NCBI RefSeq assembly: GCF_036013745.1
Contig: NZ_CP107880.1
Location: 1,674,001-1,738,000, forward strand
Length of the DNA: 64,000 nucleotides
Source of the DNA: Streptomyces sp. NBC_00483
GTDB lineage: Bacteria > Actinomycetota > Actinomycetes > Streptomycetales > Streptomycetaceae
Reading direction: 5' to 3'
In this document: positions 23,145 through 31,022 of the stretch, in pieces
Numbering within the stretch: the first letter of the stretch is position 1
Layout of the letters: each line of letters opens with the position of its first letter
Notes under the pieces: generated by a model
Told to the model about the DNA's origin: nothing
Database searches by the model: none
What the model saw: the letters and a program-made list of their open reading frames with translations, nothing else
Made by a program: the position numbers and the translations under genes

Positions 23145-24575
23145 ATGACCACTCCGCGGAACACCAGCGCTTCCCGTACGTCGTCCGTCCCCCGGATCCT
23201 GATCATCGGCGCGGGATTCGCCGGGATGGAGTGCGCGCACAAGCTGGAGAAGGAGCTCAAGCCCGGCGAGGCGGTGCTGCGGCTCATCAGCCCCACCGCG
23301 CACCAGCTGTACCTGCCACTGCTTCCGCACGTGGCCTCCGGCGTGCTCACCCCGCAGTCCGTGGCGGTGCCGCTGCGCAGGATGCTGCGGCGCACCCAGA
23401 TCGTGCCGGGCGGCGCGATCGGCGTGGACCCGCAGGCGAAGGCCGTCGTCGTACGGAAGATAAACGGCGAGGTCAGCGTCGAGCACTACGACTACCTGGT
23501 GCTCACGCCGGGCAGCGTGACGCGCCAGTTCGACATCCCGGGTCTGGACAAGTACGCGGTGGGCGTGAAGACGCTCGCCGAGGCGGCCTGGATCCGCGAC
23601 CACGTGATCACGCAGCTGGACCTGGCGGCGGCCAGCTCCGACCCCGCCGAGCGCGAGGCGCGGCTGCAGTTCGTGGTGGTCGGCGGCGGCTACGCGGGGA
23701 CGGAGACGGCCGCGTATCTGCAGCGGCTCACGACCGCCGCGGTCAAGCGCTATCCCGGGCTCGACCCGGCGCTCATCAAGTGGCACCTGGTCGATGTGGC
23801 GCCCAAGCTCATGCCGGAGCTGGGCGATCGGCTCGGCGACAAGGCGATGGACATCCTTGAGCGGCGTGGGCTGCACGTCTCGCTCGGGGTGTCGGTGGCG
23901 AGCGTCACCGAGGACACGGTGACGCTCACGGACGGGCGCGAGCTGCCCTGCCACACGCTGATCTGGACGGCCGGCGTCGCGCCCAGCCCGCTCGTGGCGA
24001 CCCTCGGTTCGGAGACCAACCGCGGCCGGCTCGTGGTGTCGCCCGAGCTGACCGTGCCCGGGCTCGACGGGGTGTTCGCGCTCGGCGACGCGGCAGCCGT
24101 CCCGGACCTCGTCAAGGGCGGCGACGCGATGTGCCCGCCGACCGCGCAGCACGCGATGCGGCAGGGCTGGGCGGCGGCCCGCAACATCCTCGCCTCGGTG
24201 CGCGGCAACCCGCTGGTGCCCTACCGCCACAAGGACCTCGGTCTCGTCGTCGACCTGGGCGGCATCCAGGCCGTGTCGAAGCCGCTGGGCATCCAGCTGA
24301 CCGGGCTCCCGGCCCAGGTCGTGGCGCGCGGCTACCACATCGGCGCGCTGCGCACCCTGACGGCCCGGTTCCGCACGGCGGCCAACTGGGCCCTCAATGC
24401 GGTCGCCGGCGACGACTTCGTCCGCACCGGCTTCCAGCGGCACCGTCCCGCGACGCTCAGGGACTTCGAGATGACCGACGCGTACCTCTCCGCCGAGGAG
24501 CTGCAAGAGGTGATCGCGGCGCGGGTCGACGGCCGCTCCATGTCCCCCGAGAAGCCGGAGCTTCCGATCACCTGA
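23145..24575 (+). CDS. Type II NADH dehydrogenase-like NAD(P)/FAD oxidoreductase
   Basis: A 476-residue two-dinucleotide-binding flavoprotein of the NDH-2 family, which moves electrons from NADH to membrane quinones without pumping protons. FAD site: ILIIGAGFAGMECAHKL (18-34). NADH site: FVVVGGGYAGTETAAYL. The second FAD signature is DGVFALGDAAAVPD, and the quinone-side helix region APPTAQHAMRQGW-like appears as CPPTAQHAMRQGWAA. The C-terminal amphipathic part (TLTARFRTAANWALNAV) would hold the inner membrane face. Start ATG 23145 is preceded by AGGAGAGATC. It ends at the strong terminator 24608-24641. Confidence 0.92.
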   Translation: MTTPRNTSASRTSSVPRILIIGAGFAGMECAHKLEKELKPGEAVLRLISPTAHQLYLPLLPHVASGVLTPQSVAVPLRRMLRRTQIVPGGAIGVDPQAKAVVVRKINGEVSVEHYDYLVLTPGSVTRQFDIPGLDKYAVGVKTLAEAAWIRDHVITQLDLAAASSDPAEREARLQFVVVGGGYAGTETAAYLQRLTTAAVKRYPGLDPALIKWHLVDVAPKLMPELGDRLGDKAMDILERRGLHVSLGVSVASVTEDTVTLTDGRELPCHTLIWTAGVAPSPLVATLGSETNRGRLVVSPELTVPGLDGVFALGDAAAVPDLVKGGDAMCPPTAQHAMRQGWAAARNILASVRGNPLVPYRHKDLGLVVDLGGIQAVSKPLGIQLTGLPAQVVARGYHIGALRTLTARFRTAANWALNAVAGDDFVRTGFQRHRPATLRDFEMTDAYLSAEELQEVIAARVDGRSMSPEKPELPIT

Positions 24576-24607
24576 CGACACCGGGGCGCATGGCCCCACC
24601 CGTCACC

Positions 24608-24641
24608 ACGTGGGCAGCCCCGATCTCGGGGCTGCCCACGT
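24608..24641 (+). terminator. Intrinsic terminator after the NADH dehydrogenase gene
   Basis: A perfect 15-bp stem ACGTGGGCAGCCCCG (24608-24622) with its complement (24627-24641) around an ATCT loop, followed by a TTTT run. This is one of the clearest factor-independent terminators in the window. Confidence 0.92.
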
Positions 24642-24644
24642 TTT

Positions 24645-25247
24645 CATGGGGGAGATCGTCATGGGTGCCATCGTGTTCGGCTTGGCCATCTGCGCGACGC
24701 GGCGGCGGTCGAGGGGCGCGTCGTCACCACCTCCATGCCCCACGGCGACATGGGCGACGGCTCCAGCGACGACAGCAGCAGCTCGACGTACGCCGTGTGG
24801 GCAGTCCAACTCCCGTACCGGGTCGGCACGTTCATGGTGCAGCGCACCGGGATGCTGCGGCGCGCGTTCGGGGCGGGCGACGATGCGAGCATCGGGCACC
24901 CGGCGTTCGACGAGCGGTTCACCGTGCGGACGCTGCAACCGTCCGTCGCCGCCGCCGCGTTGAACGGGCCGCTCGCCGAGTTCCTGCTCAATGATCCGCG
25001 GGCCGCGAAGTATCCGCTGCGGTTCACCGACACGGAAGTGATCAGCTGGGACAAGGACGAGCAGTCGCCGCAGGAGATCGAGCCGGCGCTGGAGTTCCTG
25101 AGCGACGTCGCCGATCTGGTGGCTGCTCAGCAGCCCGTCGGTGGCGGGCAGTTGGGGCAACGGGTCGGCGTCGGTGTTGCGGGGCCCGCGTGGGGCCCGC
25201 CGGGTGCCGGTGACGCCGCGACCTCAGGCGGCGACGCGTCCGCGTGA
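24645..25247 (+). pseudogene. Unknown protein, probably frameshifted near its N-terminus
   Basis: Two reading frames seem to make one protein. Frame one starts at ATG 24645 with a hydrophobic stretch (MGEIVMGAIVFGLAI), then turns Arg/Ser/Pro-rich. Frame three, whose first ATG is at 24735, reads DAAAVEGRVVTTSMP just before that ATG and continues as a normal globular sequence (YAVWAVQLPYRVGTFMVQRTG, DPRAAKYPLRFTDTEVISWD) to 25247, but has no start upstream. This suggests a frameshift or internal deletion around 24690-24700. If intact, the frame-three part alone is a 170-residue protein from 24735. Its stop overlaps the next start (GTGA). The family is not recognised. Confidence 0.5.
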
Positions 25248-25579
25248 CGCCGGACGGCGGCAAGCGCAGGTTCACGGTCACCTACAGCGGTCACCCGCTC
25301 GGCCCCGACGGGGGCCTGGGCCCCAGGTCCTGGAACGGACAGGCCGGCTGGAAGGAGTTCCAGCGCGTGACGAACGCCGGGGCCGCGGCGCTGGATCCGG
25401 GCCCGCACAACGAGGACTTCGGCGTCGCCGTCGTCGCGCAGGTCGGCGCCAAGGCGGGGTGGCGCGGGCCCGGCAAGGGCAATGACTGGCTCGGGTACGT
25501 CGTGATCGGCATCGCCGCCGTGGGTCTGCTCGGCGGGATCGCGGCAGGTCTTGCCGTGTTGCTGGGCGCGGCGCACTGA
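25244..25579 (+). CDS. Hypothetical protein with C-terminal membrane segment
   Basis: A 111-residue protein translationally coupled (GTGA overlap) to the preceding unknown gene. The first 85 residues are soluble with FTVTYSGHPLGPDGGLGPRSW and FGVAVVAQVGAKAGW; residues 86-108 (YVVIGIAAVGLLGGIAAGLAVLL) form one transmembrane helix with almost nothing after it, so it is tail-anchored. I do not recognise the family. The pair probably forms one functional unit, ending at the strong hairpin 25591-25634. Confidence 0.7.
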   Translation: MTPDGGKRRFTVTYSGHPLGPDGGLGPRSWNGQAGWKEFQRVTNAGAAALDPGPHNEDFGVAVVAQVGAKAGWRGPGKGNDWLGYVVIGIAAVGLLGGIAAGLAVLLGAAH

Positions 25580-25590
25580 GGACCGAATCG

Positions 25591-25634
25591 GGTGCGGGCG
25601 TGGGGCCTGTGATAGCAGGCCCCACGCCCGCACC
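25591..25634. terminator. Bidirectional intrinsic terminator
   Basis: A perfect 19-bp stem (left arm 25591-25609, beginning GGTGCGGGCG; right arm 25616-25634) with loop TGATAG. It sits between two convergent genes that end at 25579 and 25641, so it can serve both. Confidence 0.92.
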
Positions 25635-25640
25635 GCCGCC

Positions 25641-27044
25641 TCACTTCCCTGCGGCGCGCAGCTCCTCGTACTCCTCACGGGACAACGGCTTCGCGCCCGG
25701 GGTGCCGAGCCGGTCGAGCGGGATGCGGTACGTCTCCGGGGACTTCCACGTCGCGATCGAGGCGACGACGGTGATGACGAGGCAGAGCGTGCCGATGGTG
25801 AGCGGCACGTTCGAGGAGCCGGGCGGCGCCACCAGCGTGAAGATCGTCGGCAGGAAGGCCACGATCGCCAGGCCGATGTTCTGCGCCAGCGCGAACCCGG
25901 TGACGCGGCGGGCCGCCGGGAACAGCTCCTGGAAGAAGCAGGCGAACGTCGCGTTCCAGGACTGGTAGGCGACGCCCCAGGAGAGCACCGCGAGCGCGAA
26001 GGTCAGCGGCACGTTGTTGGCGCCGACCGCCCACAGGTACGGGTAGCAGAGCAGGCCCGCCAGCAGACCGCCCCCGATCATGATGGGGCGGCGGCCGAAC
26101 CGGTCGGAGAGATGGCCGAATACCGGGACGACGAACATGCCCGCCACGTTCGCGGCGATCTGGATCCAGAGGTAGACGCTCGTGCTCATGCCGACGCCGT
26201 AGCCGGACTGCGTCGCGTAGGCGCCGCCGAACACCGAGACCGTGACACCGATGACGTTGACGAGCGTCATGCACACCGCGCGGAGGATCTCGCGCCAGTT
26301 CTCCCGGAACGCCTCGACGAGCGGCACCTTGTGCGCCTCGGGGCCGGTCTCCTGCTGCTCCTCGAAGGTCCTGGTCTCCTCGACGCGTCGCCGGATCAGG
26401 AAGCCGGCGATGACGACCACGGCGCTGAGCACGAACGGGACGCGCCAGCCCCAGGACTTGAAGGCCTCGTCGGACAGCAGCATCGACATGGGCAGGAAGA
26501 TCGCGGCACCGAGGATCTGCCCGGCGACGGTCCCGTGCAGGGCGAAGCTCGCGAGGAAGCCGCGCCTGCCGTGCGGAGCGTGCTCGATGATCATCGCGCT
26601 GGCCCCGCTCAACTCGCCCGCCACGGCGAAGCCCTGCACGAGGCGGACGAGGGTGAGGAGGATCGGGGCGATGATGCCGACCTGGCTGTACGTGGGCAGC
26701 AGCGCCACCACGAACGTGGAGACGCCCATCAGGAGCATGGCCAGGACCAGGACGTTCTTGCGGCCCTTCTTGTCTCCCCAGTGGCCGAGCACCGCGGCGC
26801 CGATGGGGCGCGCGACGTAGCCCACGGCGTAGGTGCCCAGGGACGCGAGTACAGCGATCGTCGCGTTGCCCTCCGGGAAGAAGATCCCCGGGAAGACGAG
26901 CGCCGCCGCCTGGGCGTAGATGAACCAGTCGTAGTACTCGAGGGCACTGCCGATCCAGCCGCTGGCCGCGGCTTTCCTCGACATCGCCCGCCCGGTGGCG
27001 GGCGCGTCCGCGGTACGCGACTCCTTTGACGCGGTCACGCTCAT
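25641..27044 (-). CDS. MHS-type MFS transporter (metabolite:proton symporter)
   Basis: A 467-residue permease of the metabolite:H+ symporter group (ProP/ShiA/KgtP-like) with about 12 hydrophobic helices. Marks: the GWIGSALEYYDWFIYAQAAAL first helix, the loop 2-3 motif GHWGDKKGRKNVLVLAM, LVRLVQGFAVAGELSGA, and the mirror motif GHLSDRFGRRPIMIGG. These import organic acids, shikimate, proline/betaine or similar by proton symport. Start ATG 27044 follows AGGAGAGCC. It is divergent from the Gfo/Idh operon across a 447-base spacer with four operator-like palindromes, so the cargo is plausibly the substrate of that operon. Confidence 0.92.
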   Translation of the reverse strand: MSVTASKESRTADAPATGRAMSRKAAASGWIGSALEYYDWFIYAQAAALVFPGIFFPEGNATIAVLASLGTYAVGYVARPIGAAVLGHWGDKKGRKNVLVLAMLLMGVSTFVVALLPTYSQVGIIAPILLTLVRLVQGFAVAGELSGASAMIIEHAPHGRRGFLASFALHGTVAGQILGAAIFLPMSMLLSDEAFKSWGWRVPFVLSAVVVIAGFLIRRRVEETRTFEEQQETGPEAHKVPLVEAFRENWREILRAVCMTLVNVIGVTVSVFGGAYATQSGYGVGMSTSVYLWIQIAANVAGMFVVPVFGHLSDRFGRRPIMIGGGLLAGLLCYPYLWAVGANNVPLTFALAVLSWGVAYQSWNATFACFFQELFPAARRVTGFALAQNIGLAIVAFLPTIFTLVAPPGSSNVPLTIGTLCLVITVVASIATWKSPETYRIPLDRLGTPGAKPLSREEYEELRAAGK

Positions 27045-27083
27045 GGCTCTCCTAGGTGTGATCCGGCCACCGCACGACGTAGA

Positions 27084-27124
27084 AAGCGCTTGCACGGCGT
27101 ACCTCCGCAGCCGTTTTTGAAACG
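27084..27124. promoter_or_regulatory. Operator pair near the MFS transporter promoter
   Basis: AAGCGCTT (27084-27091) and CGTTTTTGAAACG (27112-27124; CGTTT/AAACG arms) lie 40-80 bases upstream of the transporter start. Matching elements occur on the operon side at 27317-27329 and 27451-27464, as expected for shared LacI-type control with possible DNA looping. Confidence 0.65.
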
Positions 27125-27316
27125 CTCCATTGATGGCGGCTCGCCCGCGGCGGCGACGCTGCTGGAGGCGGGGCTCGCGGCACCCGCACTCGGCAGCGGC
27201 AGACAGTCGCACCCGACGACCGTGACCCGCAGGCGGGTCCCATACGAACCCGCCGCGGACGCACCTGTCAATGGATTCCGGCGGCTTTCCCGGCGTGGAG
27301 GGGGAAATGACTGAGT

Positions 27317-27329
27317 CGTTTCAAAAACG
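27317..27329. promoter_or_regulatory. Second CGTTTCAAAAACG element
   Basis: CGTTTCAAAAACG is the exact reverse complement of the element at 27112-27124, 205 bases away, and is itself a CGTTT/AAACG near-palindrome. It lies about 165 bases upstream of the Gfo/Idh start. Confidence 0.65.
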
Positions 27330-27450
27330 TCGCACGAAACTGTTCAAGTCGCGCCCACGATCGAGATGCGGGGGCCGGAGCCGAACCCTGCGGCCGAACC
27401 CCTGGGCCCCTTGTCCGGACCCGCAACCCCCGCTTAGGGTCGGCCCCAAC

Positions 27451-27464
27451 GGAAAGCGCTTTCC
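27451..27464. promoter_or_regulatory. LacI-type operator GGAAAGCGCTTTCC
   Basis: A perfect 14-bp palindrome with central CG, 28 bases before the Gfo/Idh start codon. It has the classic form of LacI-family operators and would block the operon promoter or transcript start. No LacI gene is adjacent; the regulator must lie elsewhere. Confidence 0.8.
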
Positions 27465-27491
27465 CCCGATAGCTCTCCGCGAGGAACCCGC

Positions 27492-28607
27492 ATGCCAAGC
27501 CCTTCCCGCCAGGGATCCCGTCTGCGTGCCGCCGTCGTCGGCACGGGCGCGATCGTCACCGGTAGCCACCTGCCCGCCCTCACCTCCCTGCGCGACCGCG
27601 TCGAACTCGTCGCCGCCGTCGACGTGGACCAGGACCGACTCGACGGATTCCGCGCCCAGGCCGCCGAGGCCGGGTTCGCGGACGTCTCCGTGCACACCGA
27701 CCTGACCGCGATGCTCGAAGAGGCGAGGCCCGATCTCGTCCTCATCGGCACCCCGCCGGTGTTCCACCGCGAACAGACCGTCGCGGCGCTCAAGTCCGGC
27801 GCCTGGGTGCTGTGCGAGAAGCCGCTCACCCTCTCCCTCGCCGAGTACGACGAGATCGCCGCAGCCGAGGAGGCCAGCGGCGCCTACGCGTCCGTCGTCT
27901 TCCAGCACCGCTACGGCTCGGGCGCCGTGCACGCCCGCTCGCTGCTCACCGAGGGCACGCTCGGCCGCCCGCTCGTCGCCCACTGCCAGACGACCTGGTA
28001 CCGCAACACCGCCTACTACGAGGTGCCTTGGCGCGGTAAGTGGGCCAGCGAGGGCGGCGGCCCCGTGATGGGCCACGGCATCCACCAGTACGACCTGATG
28101 CTGCACCTGCTCGGCGAGTGGACCGAGATCCGGGCGATGGCGGCCCGCCTCGTGCACGACACGGAGAGCGAGGACGTGTCGACCGCGCTCGTCCGCTTCA
28201 AGGACGGCGCCCTCGGTACGGTCGTCAACTCCGTGCTCTCGCCCGACGAGACGAGCCGCATCCGCATCGACTGCGAGAAGGCCACCGTCGAGCTGACCCA
28301 CCTGTACGGGCACGGCAACGACGACTGGCGCTACACCCCGGCCCCCGGTGCCGAGCAGCCGCCCGCGCCCACCGCCGACGTACCCAGCTCGCACACCGCG
28401 CAGCTGACGGCGCTGCTCGACGCGTACGACGCCGGCACCCGCCCGCCCGGCAGCGGCCAAAGCGCCCGCAGCACGCTGGAGTTCGCCGCCGCGCTGTACA
28501 AGTCGGCGTTCACCGGTGCCACGGTCGCGGCCGGCGAGATCGGCCCCGGCGACCCGTTCTACGCCGCGATGCACGGAGACCACCCGGATTGGAGCCCGAA
28601 GCAGTGA
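27492..28607 (+). CDS. Gfo/Idh/MocA family oxidoreductase
   Basis: A 371-residue NAD(P)-dependent dehydrogenase acting on sugars, inositols or related polyols. The Rossmann motif is AAVVGTGAIVTGSHLPAL (12-29). The catalytic-type EKPL segment is WVLCEKPLTLSLAEYDEI, and the C-terminal alpha/beta domain has the HGIHQYDLMLHLLGEW helix with the usual substrate His/Asp pair. It is first in a three-gene operon with overlapping starts (GTGA at 28604-28607) followed by a PmoA-like and a cupin protein, under a LacI-type operator. The pathway is likely oxidation of a scarce sugar or polyol. Confidence 0.92.
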   Translation: MPSPSRQGSRLRAAVVGTGAIVTGSHLPALTSLRDRVELVAAVDVDQDRLDGFRAQAAEAGFADVSVHTDLTAMLEEARPDLVLIGTPPVFHREQTVAALKSGAWVLCEKPLTLSLAEYDEIAAAEEASGAYASVVFQHRYGSGAVHARSLLTEGTLGRPLVAHCQTTWYRNTAYYEVPWRGKWASEGGGPVMGHGIHQYDLMLHLLGEWTEIRAMAARLVHDTESEDVSTALVRFKDGALGTVVNSVLSPDETSRIRIDCEKATVELTHLYGHGNDDWRYTPAPGAEQPPAPTADVPSSHTAQLTALLDAYDAGTRPPGSGQSARSTLEFAAALYKSAFTGATVAAGEIGPGDPFYAAMHGDHPDWSPKQ

Positions 28608-29584
28608 GCAGCGCCGAGAATTCACTCGAGGTCATTCACACCCACGGCGACCGCGTCGTGGTGCGCTCCGCCGCGACCGGTACGGACCTCTTCTCCTACG
28701 TCTACAAGCCGGACCCGGACGCCTTCGAGGCCCGCAAGCCGTACGTCCACCCGCTGCGCACCCTGTCCGGCAACCTGGTCTCGGGCTACCGGCCCAACGA
28801 CCACCGCTGGCACAAGGGCCTGCAGATGACGGCCAGCCACCTCTCCGGGCAGAACTTCTGGGGCGGCAACTGCTATGTCCACGGCGAGGGTTACCTCCCG
28901 CTGCCCGACCGCATCGGGTCGATGCGGCACGACGGCTTCGACGCCGTCGAGGCCGGTGCCGACGAGCTGAACCTCACCGAGCGCCTGACCTGGATCGAGA
29001 ACGGCGGCGACGAGTGGGCCCGCGAGAAGCGCGGGGTGCGTGTGCACTCGGTGGACCCGGAGTCCGGCTCGTACGCCATCGACTGGTCGATCGAGCTGAC
29101 GAACACCCGCGCCGACGGCGAGGCCCTGCGCTTCGGCTCGCCGACCACGGCGGGGCGCGAGATGGCCGGATACACGGGGCTGCAGTGGCGCGGACCTCGC
29201 GACTTCACGGGCGGCAAGGTCTTCGGGCCCGAAGAGCCTGCGGACGCCGCCGGGTCCGTCGCGACGTATGACGCGCCCGGCGCGCTGATGGGCACGCAGG
29301 GGCCGTGGCTCGCCTTCACCGCCGAGCACGACGACGTGGACGCCCACTCGACGCTGATGTTCGAGCACGCTCCGGAGAACCTCGACGAGCAGGCCGCGAT
29401 CCACGCCTCGCACTGGTTCGTGCGCGCGGAGCCGATTCCGACGGTCGCGTTCTCCTGGGCCTTCTTCGAGGAGTTCGCGCTGCCGGCGGGTGAGACGTTC
29501 CGCTACCGGTACCGGATCGTGGTCGCCGACGGCGCCTGGGACAAGGAGCGGGTCGCCGCCCGTCTGAAGGAGCTCCCGTGGTGA
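28604..29584 (+). CDS. PmoA family protein (DUF6807)
   Basis: A 326-residue DUF6807/PmoA-like protein. The family is named after a methane-monooxygenase-type annotation but is a galactose-mutarotase-like beta-sandwich found with sugar dehydrogenases. Visible: a strand-rich body, RPNDHRWHKGLQMTASHLSGQNFWGG with two conserved His, the GLQWRGPRDF segment and a C-terminal FRYRYRIVVADG strand. No signal peptide. It is coupled to the Gfo/Idh gene (4-base overlap) and to the cupin gene (7-base overlap). Role in sugar epimer or lactone handling is inference from neighbours. Confidence 0.88.
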   Translation: MSSAENSLEVIHTHGDRVVVRSAATGTDLFSYVYKPDPDAFEARKPYVHPLRTLSGNLVSGYRPNDHRWHKGLQMTASHLSGQNFWGGNCYVHGEGYLPLPDRIGSMRHDGFDAVEAGADELNLTERLTWIENGGDEWAREKRGVRVHSVDPESGSYAIDWSIELTNTRADGEALRFGSPTTAGREMAGYTGLQWRGPRDFTGGKVFGPEEPADAAGSVATYDAPGALMGTQGPWLAFTAEHDDVDAHSTLMFEHAPENLDEQAAIHASHWFVRAEPIPTVAFSWAFFEEFALPAGETFRYRYRIVVADGAWDKERVAARLKELPW

Positions 29585-30333
29585 GCCCGGACGCCTCGGG
29601 CCTCGACCGGCCGCTGCCCGGCGGGATCGGCCTCTCCCACATCTCCGCGTACGACTGGCAGGCGGCGGACGGTGTCTGCGGCGGCAGCCCGCATCTGCAC
29701 CTGGTGTGCACGGAGGCGTACGTCGTGACGGGCGGGCGCGGCGCGGTGCAGACGCTGAGCCCGGACGGCTACCGGGACACGCCCCTGGAGGCCGGTTCGC
29801 TCGCGTGGTTCGAGCCGGGCACGGTGCACCGCATGGTGCAGGGCGAGGATCTGCGAATCACCGTCCTGATGCAGAACAGCGGGCTGCCGGAGGCGGGCGA
29901 CGCGGTGTTCACGTTCCCGCCGGAGTACCTGGCGGACCCGGAGAAGTACGCGGCCGCGGCGGCCCTGCCCGCCCCGGCGGGGCCCGAGGCGGAGGCGGCC
30001 GCGCGTCGCCGCCGGGACCTCGCGGTCGAGGGTTACCTGCCGCTGCGCGAGGCCCTGGCGGCGGGTGACGCGGAGCCGCTGCGCGCGTTCCAGCGGGCGG
30101 CCGCCGCCCTGGTCCGCCCGCGCGTGGCCGCGTGGCGCGAGCTGTGGCGCACCGGCGCCCTGGCCGCGGCGGAGCGGACCGGGGCCCAGCTCGACGCCCT
30201 GGAGAAGGGCGATGCGGACGGCTACCTGTCCGCGTCGACCACGCACACGTCCACGCCGACGCGCCACGGCGGCCTGGGCATGTGCGGCCGGCGCGAGGAG
30301 TACGGCATCGAGGGGGCGACGGTGCCGCGCTGA
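29578..30333 (+). CDS. Cupin domain-containing protein
   Basis: A 251-residue protein with an N-terminal cupin (about residues 15-110): GSPHLHLVCTEAYVVTGGRGAVQTL carries the HxHx(3,4)E metal ligands of motif 1, and PLEAGSLAWFEPGTVHRMVQGED is motif 2 with the last His. A helical C-terminal half (120-245) follows, with an LPAPAGPEAEAAARRRRD linker. It may be a sugar isomerase or sensor acting on the same substrate as the Gfo/Idh and PmoA-like proteins with which it overlaps. Start GTG 29578 overlaps the previous stop. It is the last gene of the operon, ending before the hairpin at 30363. Confidence 0.88.
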   Translation: MVSPDASGLDRPLPGGIGLSHISAYDWQAADGVCGGSPHLHLVCTEAYVVTGGRGAVQTLSPDGYRDTPLEAGSLAWFEPGTVHRMVQGEDLRITVLMQNSGLPEAGDAVFTFPPEYLADPEKYAAAAALPAPAGPEAEAAARRRRDLAVEGYLPLREALAAGDAEPLRAFQRAAAALVRPRVAAWRELWRTGALAAAERTGAQLDALEKGDADGYLSASTTHTSTPTRHGGLGMCGRREEYGIEGATVPR

Positions 30334-30362
30334 GGGCGCCGCACGTAGCCGCACGTATGCGA

Positions 30363-30399
30363 AGGGCCGTCGGTGGGACACGCATCCCCCGACGGCCCT
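30363..30399. terminator. Hairpin between cupin and MarR genes
   Basis: AGGGCCGTCGG (30363-30373) pairs with CCGACGGCCCT (30389-30399); the 15-base loop can add GGG/CCC pairs. It lies between convergent genes. Two copies of CTGGGCGTGCC follow (30398-30419). Confidence 0.8.
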
Positions 30400-30429
30400 G
30401 GGCGTGCCCTGGGCGTGCCCTGGACGGCT

Positions 30430-30966
30430 CTAGTGGGGACCGCTCCCCAGCCGCCCCTCCAGCTGGAGCAGCAACTCCCCCAGCAGTCCGCTGAGTTGCG
30501 CGTCCTTGCCCTCGCCCAGACCCGAAAGGACCGCCCCCTCGTACGCGAGTTGACTCGGCAGGATCTCGTCGACGAGGATCCGGCCCTCCTTCGTCAGGCT
30601 GAGGTGGGAGACGCGGCGGTCGCGGGTGTCGCCGCGGCGGGAGATGAGGCCGCGTTCCTGGAGCTGCTTGAGGCGCTTGGTGACGGCGGCGCCGGAGGCG
30701 AAGGTCTCGCGGGCGAGGTCGCCGGGGGTGAGTTCGCGGCCGGTCCTGCGCAAGGTGCCGAGCAGGTCGAACTCGGCCCTGGTGAGGCCCGCGTGCCGCA
30801 GCGGCGCGTCCTCGGCCTGCTGGAGCAGCGCGGCGCACCGGTTGATGCGCCCGATGATCTCCATGGGGCCGGTGTCGATGTCGGGGTGCACGGTCTGCCA
30901 CTGCCGTACGACGGACGACACGATGTCGAGCGGCCCCGTTGCCCCCGCGCCTTGCTGCGTGCTCAT
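30430..30966 (-). CDS. MarR family transcriptional regulator
   Basis: A 178-residue winged-helix repressor. The DNA-binding region spans about residues 55-120: LTRAEFDLLGTLRRTGRELTPGDLARE, then SGAAVTKRLKQLQERGLISR (recognition helix) and the wing GDTRDRRVSHLSLT, with conserved Asp/Arg in DxRDRR. It lies 56 bases downstream of the FUSC transporter in the same direction. A CAGGT-AAAAC-ACCTG palindrome sits just in front of the transporter, so the regulator likely represses its own operon and responds to an aromatic or drug ligand. Confidence 0.92.
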   Translation of the reverse strand: MSTQQGAGATGPLDIVSSVVRQWQTVHPDIDTGPMEIIGRINRCAALLQQAEDAPLRHAGLTRAEFDLLGTLRRTGRELTPGDLARETFASGAAVTKRLKQLQERGLISRRGDTRDRRVSHLSLTKEGRILVDEILPSQLAYEGAVLSGLGEGKDAQLSGLLGELLLQLEGRLGSGPH

Positions 30967-31022
30967 TCCTGCCTGACCGGACCTTCCTCATGGGCCGAAC
31001 GTTGTGCGTCCGCCACTATCCG

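Noticed and set aside
23030..23145. Rex-type site before the NADH dehydrogenase gene
   Set aside because: No TTGTG-N8-CACAA-like sequence; only an unrelated inverted repeat is present.
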